This document shows, piece by piece, positions 7,481 through 16,800 of a DNA stretch of 64,000 nt. Source of the DNA: RGVD01 sp040403075. Lineage in GTDB: Bacteria > Bacteroidota > Bacteroidia > UKL13-3. A program made the translations under genes and the position numbers. The notes under the pieces are model-generated. The model was not told the origin of the DNA and ran no database searches. It saw only the letters and a program-made list of their open reading frames with translations. Each line of letters starts with the position of its first letter. Position 1 is the first letter of the stretch. The stretch covers positions 17,639-81,638 of the forward strand of contig JBBALJ010000002.1 in NCBI GenBank assembly GCA_040403075.1, in the 5' to 3' direction.

Positions 7481-9024
7481 GTAAACTGCTTGAACAGCTT
7501 GGGGATTGGAGTTCTATACATCAATCGATAGTAGAAAGCCACCCTGGGCTTTACAGGCAGCTCGTAGACTTTGTCCAATTTCATAGAACTAACTATACTG
7601 TTTATCCTTCTCCACCAGAAGTGTTTAAAGCATTCGAGTTATGTCAGATGAAAGATCTACGAGTTGTCATCATAGGGCAGGATCCATATCACAATGGAGC
7701 TGCTACTGGATTAATTTGTTTTTAGTAAGGATTTGTATTATATTTGTAATATGAAAACTTGCAAAAAATGTAGTATAGCAAAACCTAAAAATGAGTTTTA
7801 TTTTTATAAATCAAAAAATTACACAGACGGTATGTGTAAAATTTGTAGAAATGAGTCTAATAAAAATTGGAGAAGAGAAGCTTTACCTGAAGTTGATTTA
7901 TATAAAAGAGAAAAACTCATAGCAACTGGTAAAAATATTTGCCACGTATGTGAAGAGATTAAACCATTAAGTGCTTTTAAAAAGACAGAACATGTTAAAA
8001 CTGGGTACCACAACACCTGCAAAGGGTGCAAAAGTATTAGTGATAAGAATACAAAACTTAAAAAGCATTATGGTATAAATCTTTCTGAATATAATAGACT
8101 TATTGTAAAGCAAAACAATGCTTGTGAAATTTGTAAAACTCCTTTTAATAATGTAGTAGACGTTTGTGTTGATCACGACCATTCTACTAAAGAAGTTAGA
8201 GGCCTTTTATGCCAATCTTGTAATAGAGGTATTGGTTTGTTAAAAGAAAATACACAAGTCTTGTACTCTGCTATACGTTATTTAAAAAACGCTGGTCCCC
8301 TCAATAAGTAATTATTGAATGTAAAGAGGAAGAATTGCTGGAAAGCTAAGTCAGAAATGATATGCCAATCAGCAGCCGAGCTTCAAGGAAGATTGAAGAA
8401 GGTTCAGAGACTAGGGACACTACGGTGAGCCCAAAGCATCCTCCATCCTAATTTTAGGATGATGATATAGTCCATGCCAGTAGGAAACTATTGGGTACAC
8501 ATGTAGCCTTTGGAGTTAGGGAAAGCATGAAAATTAACCCAAGCTTGCAGATAATTAAAAAAGAAATCTGCAGGTCTCACGGTATAGACGAATCAGATGT
8601 TAAAACAACTGAGTTCGATTATTCATTGTCGCACCTGGCCAAGCAAGGGGTATTGCTACTGAACACTACTCTGACTGTTACTAAGGGGAAACCAAATTCA
8701 CACGAACAAGTGTGGGGCTGGTACACCAAAGAAATGGTTAGAGCATTATGTGAGAGCCTAGATGGGGTTATATTCTTACTTTGGGGTAAGTTTGCACAAC
8801 ATGCATTTGGGGGAATCGTTAAAGAGGTTAATAACTCTCACGATAAGTCACATATCATTTTTGCAGCCAGTCATCCGGCTGCTGAGGTATACGGAGGTAA
8901 TGCTAGATTCATTGGTTGTAATCATTTCATTAAAGTTAATGAGGTAATTGCAGAGCCAATTAACTGGTTTAAAGTTCCAGAAAAGAAAGAAACTGAGATT
9001 GATAATCAGTTCAATTTATTATGA
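7477..9024 (+). CDS. ung: Uracil-DNA glycosylase, split by a group I intron
   Basis: Exon 1 is 7477-7711 and exon 2 is 8504-9024; joined they give 251 residues in frame. Exon 1 ends in family-1 UDG motif A, GQDPYH (67-72, with the water-activating Asp69), running into NGAATGL. Exon 2 continues AFGVRESMKINPSL, as in known enzymes, then has KQGVLLLNTTLTV (uracil-binding Asn region, ~125-137) and the His loop HPAAEVYGG (202-210). That last loop differs from the usual HPSPLSAYRG, so the leucine that pushes into DNA is not obviously present. Without splicing, the product stops at 82 residues. UDG removes uracil from DNA; crAss-like phages often encode one. The gene ends the rightward operon and is followed by a terminator. 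Confidence 0.85.
7715..7746 (+). promoter_or_regulatory. Bacteroidota-type promoter for the intron endonuclease
   Basis: TTTG at 7715-7718 and TATATTTG at 7739-7746 are separated by 20 bases, matching the primary-sigma consensus of Bacteroidota (-33 TTTG, -7 TAnnTTTG). The -7 box ends 4 bases before the endonuclease ATG at 7751, so transcription would begin at or next to the start codon. It lies inside the intron and would allow expression independent of the operon. Confidence 0.55.
7751..8311 (+). CDS. Intron-encoded HNH endonuclease, endonuclease VII-like
   Basis: 186 residues from ATG 7751 (MKTCKKCSIAKPK); an upstream TTG start is unlikely. The N-terminal ~110 residues hold two pairs of CxxC knuckles (CKKC, CKIC, CHVC, CKGC) in a repeat often found ahead of phage HNH domains. 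The C-terminal third has the endonuclease VII-type centre: CEIC, then CVDHDHSTKEVRGLLC and CQSC followed by NRGIGLL. The DHDH is the catalytic His region and the paired CxxCs bind structural zinc. Such enzymes cut intron-less alleles so the intron is copied into them. It sits wholly inside the intron of the glycosylase gene, which supports homing rather than phage metabolism. Confidence 0.85.
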   Translation: MKTCKKCSIAKPKNEFYFYKSKNYTDGMCKICRNESNKNWRREALPEVDLYKREKLIATGKNICHVCEEIKPLSAFKKTEHVKTGYHNTCKGCKSISDKNTKLKKHYGINLSEYNRLIVKQNNACEICKTPFNNVVDVCVDHDHSTKEVRGLLCQSCNRGIGLLKENTQVLYSAIRYLKNAGPLNK

Positions 9025-9030
9025 AAAAAG

Positions 9031-9053
9031 AAAGGGGCAGTAGCCCCTTTTTT
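9031..9053. terminator. Bidirectional intrinsic terminator between converging blocks
   Basis: An 8-base perfect stem (aaaggggc / gccccttt) with an agta loop, followed by a T-run to the right and an A-run to the left, lies between the glycosylase stop (9024) and the stop of the leftward giant gene (9061). It can terminate transcripts from both sides. Confidence 0.85.
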
Positions 9054-9060
9054 ATTGCCA

Positions 9061-12000
9061 TTATTTATTGCTTCCTGCTCCAAGATCGAACCACTTAGCT
9101 GCGGCTCCTGGGTCAGAAGACTTTTCAATTCCTCCCCATATTGGGATAAGCTTTGCAATCTTTGCTGAAAGTTTGCTGTCTCCTTTCTCGTGTATTCCTG
9201 ATCGACGTTGGTAGTAAGAATCTTCATCGTTACCAGTTACAGTTCCCACAGCTGTAGAGAAAGTTTGGTGTACAACATCTAAGAATCTTTGCAATGGACG
9301 AACAGTTGCTGTTGGACTAACTGCAAGCTTCAAGAATTCTTCAGGGTTTATGAACTGGGTTAATTCAGAGTTCATACGAAGAGCTTGGTATATCAAGAAT
9401 TGTTCTCCGTAACTTTCTTCATCGTCATCTCCCCCTAGAACTGAAAGAATTAACAAGCATAATGTGAAGAATGTCATTTGAATTCCTACACGTTTTACGT
9501 TTTCTTTTTCAAAGTCCTCCATCATCTTGTACACACCAACTATGTTCCCCCCTTTTCTGTATGTATCTCCTATAAAACGTTTCATTGTAGTAAGCATACC
9601 TTCTGAGATAGTCCCAAGTTCTAAGTCACGGTGAATACCACCACGAAGACCATTGTGTCCAAAGTTTCTACGAAGAGATGGGATAAAGTATCGACGGAAG
9701 AGCATGATCAACTTACCAAAAGATCTACGTTGAAGCATTGAGTCATCAAATTTAGTTTTAATCTGGTTAGTTTTCTTAGTAAGTCCAGAGATTTTACCCA
9801 TAAACTTTACACGACTAAACTCCCCAAGAACTTCTACTGTAATATCTTCCCCATTTTCATCAATCTCATTCACCTTCTTCGTCATACGAACTTTAGGGTC
9901 AATGGCATACCGGCCAGTCTTCTTATCTATTACAAAAACATCCCAAAGGTTTGCATCTTGACCTTCTGCATTTTTAAGAACTTGTCCATTTTCATCAAGT
10001 AATTTTCCTCTGTATGAATCCATCAAAGCAAACATACGGGTAACAGCTGTTTCATGTTCAGGGATCTTTTGAAGGATCATTGGAATATCATTAATAGCTT
10101 TTAGTGCAAATGGTCCTGACTTCTTTTTGTTAGCTACATCTAAAGCTTCTCCAAGAGCATCAAACTGTTGAATAGCTTGCACAAGTTTAGACTGTGGGGC
10201 AAATGAATCAAAGTCTTTAAGTGATGATAGCCCTCCATTAGCAATAGAGTAATATGTTTTCTTAGCCCATGCTAAATTTGATTTATTAAAGAATTGATTG
10301 GCAACTCCTTCTTCTATCATACGAACGTTATCTATCAAGAACTGATTAGTAGCTTGAAGGGCATTGAATGCAAGGTTGTTCAGAGCTGTAAAACTTGCAA
10401 GCTTGTTGGCAATCTTGTTAGCTGAAAATTCCCTTCCAAAGATATCGAGATTGGTCTTTAGATCCTTTTCCCCATAAAAGATAGTATCGATCCACTCGTT
10501 TAAGTGCTTGAAGTCATTGCTGTCTCCTTTTTTAACTACGTGTTTTGTAAACTTAAGTTTTTTACCAAATGCATGATAGATAGGGTGGCCGGCAGAAGTT
10601 GTTTCGTATGTTTTACGATTTTCTATTGCATCTCTCATCAATACGACAGCTCCATTAATCTGTGCTTTTCTTTTAAAGATGTTGGTCATACCAGAGAACT
10701 GTACAATTGTACTAGCTAAGTCACGACTAACTAACTTTTGATCAAGAGGATTAACGTAGTAAACAGGTATTACTTTTTTAGTAGACTCTCTGTTTGCATT
10801 GATTGCATCTCCGTAACTTGTATCTGTAGATAAGAACTGGAATGCTTCTTTAGTAGCATCTTTAGTTGCTGCCCAAGCTCCCTCTCTTTGTACTTTCTCT
10901 AAACCTTCTGCACGTATACTTGGGGCAATGTAACTAAAGTTATCCCAAGAGTTTTTTGGTTGCTGACTAGCTTGTCCTAATATCTTTTGCTTTTCTTTGT
11001 AAAGGTCAAGCAATCCATTGTAATAAGCAAATGCTGCAGGGTTTGCCTGAAGCTGTGCATACTTAGGGTTAGCATATTTAGCATTTGGCTGTACAGCATT
11101 ATACTTAAATACATTTCTGGTAGTGTCGTAGATTTTATTAATCATAGACTCTACAGTATCGTAGTCATATTTATACTTAGCCATTAACTCTGGGTCCGGT
11201 GTCTTTGGGTTACCGTCTGCATCAATTCCACTTGACTCTTGAAGCATAAGATTGTAGTATGCATCTTTGTCAAGCATCAATTTCTCAAGACGTGCTTGAG
11301 AATCTGGGCTAGGAACTGTATTAGCTGCATACCATGATGCTACTTCTGTGTAGTATGCTGTTTTAGCTGGAGATTTTTTCCAAGCCTTTAATGCATCTTC
11401 ATCTGATTTTTCTGGCTTAGCATATTTTGCAGCAAGCATGTCATACATATCAGATTCATCTTTTTTGAATCTTTTTACGTCGTAAGGCTGTACAAATGAA
11501 AGCAATTTCATCGTCTCTCTTTTACCCGTTTCAGGGTTGTAGATTCTGTACTCTTGTGTCTCTAATAATGCATCGTTAAATGTATTAGGATTTGCACTTC
11601 CTCCTACAGATTCTTCGTAAGCTTTATAAAGAGCTGCAACTCTATAGATGTCGGCTTGTGTATCATCATTAGCTTGATACATCTTGTCCTTCAACATTGT
11701 TGCAAACATCTGCAAACCAACTTTAGATGAGTAAATGATTGGGTCCATCAGGTAACTGAATGCAGATTTATCTGCTTGCCCCTCTCTAAATTCTCTAATT
11801 AAAGTTGCACGAGTAATTTTCTTATTTTTAAGCTGCTCAATATTTAATGCTTTTAACATTTCATGGGCCTCTTCTTTTGTAATTGTACCCTCTTTCTGTT
11901 GCTTAAGAATATTGTAATACTCTTCATCACGTTCAATAGCAACTAGACGATCATTCTTTTCAATGTTAGCAACAGCAGAATCAATCTGATCGTTAATCTC

Positions 12001-13797
12001 AGGAGTATTGTATTCTAATAACAAGTCCACCATCATAGGTATACCTGTTTCTAAATACTTATCAGACATACCCTTCATTATATCTACAGCACTTACAATA
12101 CTTTGCTCTAAAGATGAGAGCTCTTTGTATTTAGGGTCTGTTAATAACTGTTCTTTAGTAAGTCCTTTTCTTTCAATTTTGTAACGTACAAGTTCACGAA
12201 TACTCCCCATCATACTATCTTTATCATCTTTGGCTCCAAAGAAATCAGATAAGTTTTGACCTGCAGAGTGCAGTTGGTGAATAAGTTTTAAACGTTGATC
12301 TGTTGATAAACTAGTACTATACTCTTGATTAACTTGCTCTATTAATGTTTTAGTGTTGTCTACTAGAGAAACTGCATACTCAATAAATTCCCCTAAATCC
12401 TCAAGTTCTTTTGCAACTTCTAATTTAGCTTGAATATTTTTTATCTTTTCAATTTCTTTTTCACTTGCATTCTCTCCTTGACGTTGGAGATTAATCATAG
12501 ACTCTTCTAAAGCTATTTTAGATTGTGTCAATACATCATCAAACTTTTTCTTTTTCTCATTGTCTAAAGCTTTACTGTCTGCTGCAAGAAATCCTACTGA
12601 CATATTTTTAAACAATCTGCTATCAATCTTATCCTTCATAAGAATTTGAGCAAGCTCTTCAATTGCAGATGGTCTTGCCTCTACACCAAATATTTTTGAT
12701 AGGTAACGAAAGAATCTATTTACAATTGTTTGGAATTTGTTAGGGTTTTTTCGTTGAATTTTTGCACCAGCTATACCAATAGCAGTAGTCAAAACCTCAT
12801 TATCTAATGCCTTACCATTTAATTCTGGGTAAGCTAATTGTACTTGTTTGTACAGGTTGGTGTTACGAAGTTCTTCTATTGCTCTATTAACAACAGGGTT
12901 GTCTTCACCAAGTAAGTCTAATAAGATGTGACCAAATTCATGAATAGCTGTGTCTTCTGTAATTCTTGAAGGGTTGAGACGGATTACAGGGGTTTTACCA
13001 GGAACAGAATCTACTCTACCTTTTCCATCTAACTCAGGATCAATAATGATTTCAATAGGAATACCAGCTCTTTCAAAAGCAATTCTCATTCTGTTAATAC
13101 CTTCAGATATTGTTTCAATCTCTACATTCTGCATCCCCCCAATATCAATTCTGCTATCCTTTGACTCTTGCTCAAATCTAGCCATGATACTTTGCACATT
13201 CTCACGAGTCATCTTTGATTCAGCAACAGCTGCGTCGAGAAGATTTGGACTAAACTGATGTTTAAACTGTGAGGTTACTTGAGATGGTATTGGAGCTACT
13301 GCTCTAGGAGTTGCAAGCCTAGCTGGACGTGGATCACCTGTAAGTGGAATGATAGGGTTGATGTACCCGTTACTTCTTATAGGTTGCTCTAAAGCATACT
13401 CATAAGATATTTGTTCATTCTCAAATACTGGAGCAATACCTTGTTGAATAGCACTAAGATTATCTTCATTAAATCTTACAGCTATTTCTACATTATTGTT
13501 ACGGCCTTCACGTTGCACTGGGGTAAGAGATATCACTGGGGCCGGAGCTCCGTAATTGAATTGAAGGATTGCATTTAATTGCATGATATCTTCAATAGGA
13601 GATAAATCAAATCCAGTTTTAAGAATAGGGTTGAATAATCCCATTACATCAGCTTCTGCTAATTCCTTTAATAAATCTACAGCAGTAACATAGCCTACCG
13701 AAGCAAGCTTGTTATCAATCATGTTGATTACTCTAGTGTGGACAGGAGATTGTCTGATCTGTCCGTTTTGGTCTATTCTTAAATATGTACAAAGCAT
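9061..13797 (-). CDS. Giant virion-associated protein with zincin (HExxH) motif
   Basis: 1578 residues, last gene of the leftward block. Residues 286-290 are HEFGH in the context DTAIHEFGHILLDLLGED, a good zinc-metalloprotease helix; a third zinc ligand is not obvious. Residues ~400-900 are strongly helical and charged (coiled-coil-like). Near the C-terminus (~1425) one hydrophobic stretch (MTFFTLCLLILSVLGG) could cross or pierce a membrane, followed by an acidic turn. crAss-like phages carry very large proteins at this place, packaged in the head or tail and ejected into the host. I infer ejection plus possible self- or partner-processing. A TAnnTTTG box ends 4 bases before its ATG. Confidence 0.7.
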   Translation of the reverse strand: MLCTYLRIDQNGQIRQSPVHTRVINMIDNKLASVGYVTAVDLLKELAEADVMGLFNPILKTGFDLSPIEDIMQLNAILQFNYGAPAPVISLTPVQREGRNNNVEIAVRFNEDNLSAIQQGIAPVFENEQISYEYALEQPIRSNGYINPIIPLTGDPRPARLATPRAVAPIPSQVTSQFKHQFSPNLLDAAVAESKMTRENVQSIMARFEQESKDSRIDIGGMQNVEIETISEGINRMRIAFERAGIPIEIIIDPELDGKGRVDSVPGKTPVIRLNPSRITEDTAIHEFGHILLDLLGEDNPVVNRAIEELRNTNLYKQVQLAYPELNGKALDNEVLTTAIGIAGAKIQRKNPNKFQTIVNRFFRYLSKIFGVEARPSAIEELAQILMKDKIDSRLFKNMSVGFLAADSKALDNEKKKKFDDVLTQSKIALEESMINLQRQGENASEKEIEKIKNIQAKLEVAKELEDLGEFIEYAVSLVDNTKTLIEQVNQEYSTSLSTDQRLKLIHQLHSAGQNLSDFFGAKDDKDSMMGSIRELVRYKIERKGLTKEQLLTDPKYKELSSLEQSIVSAVDIMKGMSDKYLETGIPMMVDLLLEYNTPEINDQIDSAVANIEKNDRLVAIERDEEYYNILKQQKEGTITKEEAHEMLKALNIEQLKNKKITRATLIREFREGQADKSAFSYLMDPIIYSSKVGLQMFATMLKDKMYQANDDTQADIYRVAALYKAYEESVGGSANPNTFNDALLETQEYRIYNPETGKRETMKLLSFVQPYDVKRFKKDESDMYDMLAAKYAKPEKSDEDALKAWKKSPAKTAYYTEVASWYAANTVPSPDSQARLEKLMLDKDAYYNLMLQESSGIDADGNPKTPDPELMAKYKYDYDTVESMINKIYDTTRNVFKYNAVQPNAKYANPKYAQLQANPAAFAYYNGLLDLYKEKQKILGQASQQPKNSWDNFSYIAPSIRAEGLEKVQREGAWAATKDATKEAFQFLSTDTSYGDAINANRESTKKVIPVYYVNPLDQKLVSRDLASTIVQFSGMTNIFKRKAQINGAVVLMRDAIENRKTYETTSAGHPIYHAFGKKLKFTKHVVKKGDSNDFKHLNEWIDTIFYGEKDLKTNLDIFGREFSANKIANKLASFTALNNLAFNALQATNQFLIDNVRMIEEGVANQFFNKSNLAWAKKTYYSIANGGLSSLKDFDSFAPQSKLVQAIQQFDALGEALDVANKKKSGPFALKAINDIPMILQKIPEHETAVTRMFALMDSYRGKLLDENGQVLKNAEGQDANLWDVFVIDKKTGRYAIDPKVRMTKKVNEIDENGEDITVEVLGEFSRVKFMGKISGLTKKTNQIKTKFDDSMLQRRSFGKLIMLFRRYFIPSLRRNFGHNGLRGGIHRDLELGTISEGMLTTMKRFIGDTYRKGGNIVGVYKMMEDFEKENVKRVGIQMTFFTLCLLILSVLGGDDDEESYGEQFLIYQALRMNSELTQFINPEEFLKLAVSPTATVRPLQRFLDVVHQTFSTAVGTVTGNDEDSYYQRRSGIHEKGDSKLSAKIAKLIPIWGGIEKSSDPGAAAKWFDLGAGSNK

Positions 13798-13801
13798 AAT
13801 A

Positions 13802-13809
13802 CAAAGATA
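13802..13809 (-). promoter_or_regulatory. Possible -7 box (TATCTTTG) for the 1578-aa gene
   Basis: On the minus strand TATCTTTG is followed by 4 bases and then the ATG at 13797. It matches the Bacteroidota -7 consensus TAnnTTTG. I see no good TTTG -33 partner, so this could be an extended -7 element or chance. It lies in the short gap between two giant genes. Confidence 0.35.
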
Positions 13810-13815
13810 ATCAGA

Positions 13816-16800
13816 TTATATAAAGCACGACATAGTTCCATCTTCATTTCCTATGTTATTCACTCCATCTTCCCACACAGCACTTCTCCCAGATGTAAGG
13901 TAACTAACTAGATTAGTAGGTACATCATTTTTAAGTACGTATGAAATACCAGTACCATATAACTTTGTAGCACCTCTAGCTGCAAAAGATCCTGCTAGAG
14001 CTGTGTACATAGATACTTCTCTAGAGTCATTTGGAATTCTTTGATATACTGCAGAAGTTTTAGCATCTTGGTTACGAACTATAACAAATGGTTTGTGGGT
14101 ATCATTACTAGTAATCACTGTTGCCATATCTGGTTTAAGTTCTTCACTGTTAATAGTTGATAACATTCCTTGACCTGCAGCTCTCATTTTACCAAACATA
14201 GTCATGTATTTAACTAGATCTTCTGCATTAAAGTAATTACCATCTGCAAGTTTTTCTCTTTCATTGTACATAAATTCTGATATTGTAACTTTTTTATCAG
14301 AACCTTCTACTTCCATTGGGGTAGTAAAGAACTCAGCTGGGACAAGATCAGAATACGAATCAGCACTTTGTCTGAAACCGTTAGTAATGAACGTATGCAT
14401 AACCAAGTCTCTCCCTAAACGTTTGATTTGATTAACTTGAGATTGAATCTCTGGGCTGTATTTTCCATCAGGCCCCAGAAACTTTTGCTCAAGAGGGGCA
14501 GACACGTATGCAATAGGATTGTACAACATTGTACGAATATTGTTTGTGTAAGCTTCTTTCGATGAACGTGTAGGAGTTACAGAGTTATCAAACTTTAAAC
14601 CGTAGTACCCAGCTTGTGCATTAACATCCAACTCTAAGTTAGCAATGAATGGTGCACTGGCTAAAGCCGGATGCTTTGCTCTTAGCTTTAACATTCTTTC
14701 CCCAATGTTGTTAGTAGGACTGCTGTACAAATCTCCGTAAGTAGTGTTTGCAAAGAATGGAGAGCCAGGCTTCATTAACATCATAAACATTAAGTTATAA
14801 TCAATCAACTGATGCATCTCTGCATTGATATCATTTCTACCACTAGCTCTCTTTAAGTTTTCTTTAAAGTTGTTGAAAGCATTTGAAGTACGAATTGGGA
14901 AGTACATACCTGCAAGTTCCAAACCGTCTCTTAATAACTTTTCATAACCTCTTTCAAATCCGTATATAGAATTTTCTCCAATGTATTGATCTACTACGTT
15001 ACGGCCGGGACTCATACTATCAAAGAATAAAACTTCTTTGTTTACTTTTCCATCCTCTGTATCGTAGTCTTCATCAAACTCAGCTTGCTTATCTTGGTAC
15101 CCTTGAATAGAACCAATACGATTCATACCGTCCATAGAATCTGGAGTGATACGTTTGTACATGTTCATCAAACTTCTACCAGCTTTTGAGAAGAATTCAA
15201 AGTTGTGTAAAAAGATTGCTTGTTCAGCCATATCTCTTCCTTCGATGAAATTAAACCCTGCTTGTTGAGTATCAGCTTTAGATCCTGAAATGTTTGCAAG
15301 TTCAGAAGCTTTCATTGGAAGAGATTGAGCTAAGTTTATACCCTCTCCTTTAGGGATAAGTTTATTTAAATTATACTTTGTCTTGATAAAATCAATAGAC
15401 TTAGTTAATTTTCTTAAATCTCCTCCATGCTTTGTTTCAAACACAGTTATTAACTCTCTAATGATAGGCTGGTTTAAGAAGTTAGTACATGTCTTAGAGT
15501 TGTATTCAGGAAAGAACCCTAAGAACAATGCACGTACTCTAGAGGTAAGCATGTTATCATTTAACTCCGTGTGAATTGGAACATTCGAAGCATCCACAGC
15601 AGCTGATAAGAACAAAGATGTTGATCTGTCTGTAGGGATACCTTGTGCTTCTTTTACATAGTTAATGTATTCAGTTACTTTTCCTGAGTCATCAATTATT
15701 TTAATAGCATGGCTTTTATTTATAGCAATGTTACCGTGAGAAGCTACGTTACGTCCAGATAGCATGTTTGCATAGATACCACGAAGCTTGTTACCTTTAA
15801 TACTACGAATGATAGTATTGGATTCTGTATCCCAAGCATTCCAGTCAGTAGCCATTCCAAGCTCAGGCTTTACTTTTCTAATACGTTTTGCTTCGTTAGT
15901 AAGTGTTGTATCATCAAGTGGGGCAAATACTTCATTAAAGTGAGCAGGATTAGAGTACACTGCCTCAACTGTATCAAAGATAATGTTGTTCAACATCTCT
16001 GGTGTTACAAGCTTCTCATTAGATAAAGCTGCTACATTTTTTGCAAGTGTCTTATAGTTTGGGATTACTTTTCTAATGCTGTATGGGTATTCTGGAGTCG
16101 GCTCAACTTTCTCTACCTCTGGAAAAAGTAAAGTTAATTTATCGACGTCATGGTCAGATCCCATCAACTTGATAAGCTGTCCTGGTACAACGATTCCCTT
16201 TTGGTAGTTGGCTGGCAAGAACTTAGCAATCTTTAAAATGATGGTTGCAGACTTATCGGCATTAGGAGTACGGTAACCTATGATTCTACGTAGTTCTTCT
16301 GGTACATCGTCTAATGACTCTCCAGGTTCTATACCAAACTGACGTGCAATGTCTTCACGAATCATAATCTCAGCATGAATAACTCTCTTGCCGTCTTCAG
16401 AAATCTGTGTAAAGTTTAATGCATTGTCTACTCTGTGCCCACCTATCTGTGCAATCTGTACTGCATCGTATCCCTTGGCCTTTTGGTTAAACACTTTATT
16501 GTTAACCAAAGACATGATGATAGACTCATACTTCTTGTTGTAAATAGGTAAGTCCAATGGAATAGAGAACCTTGGCATTCCAGTCTCGTCAAAGCTAATC
16601 TTGATAGCATCAGAGTAGTTTGATGGAAGGTCACTTTCATCAATTTGCTTTAACAAGATATCTCTAACCTTTTGCAAAACTTCTAGTTTTACTTTCTTAA
16701 GGTTATCAACATCTCCTAATTCAGTTGCTTCTCTAAGCTTGTCAATTCCTAACTCTTCTTCTACTGCATTTGTGTCCCTTCTAAGCTTCTCCTCAATAGC

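Larger units (their letters stand above)
7712..8503 (+). ncRNA. Group I intron in the glycosylase gene, carrying an HNH homing endonuclease
   Basis: About 792 bases interrupt the glycosylase between the codon parts of Leu79. The 3' portion (about 8330-8480) has the group I core: cagcagccgagc (P/Q-type), ggttcagagactag with GACTA at 8409-8413, and TAGTC at 8468-8472 in gatgatatagtcc, the P7 partner. A hairpin (atcctaattttaggat) lies between them. The 5' exon ends in T and the inferred intron ends in G, as required. The endonuclease ORF sits in the 5' half, in a loop outside the core. Splice points are inferred from the reading frame and UDG alignment, uncertain by a few bases. Confidence 0.8.

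Noticed and set aside
7477..9024. Glycosylase read as a broken gene with an HNH insertion
   Set aside because: The insert has a group I core with P7 pairing and removal gives a full in-frame 251-aa UDG.
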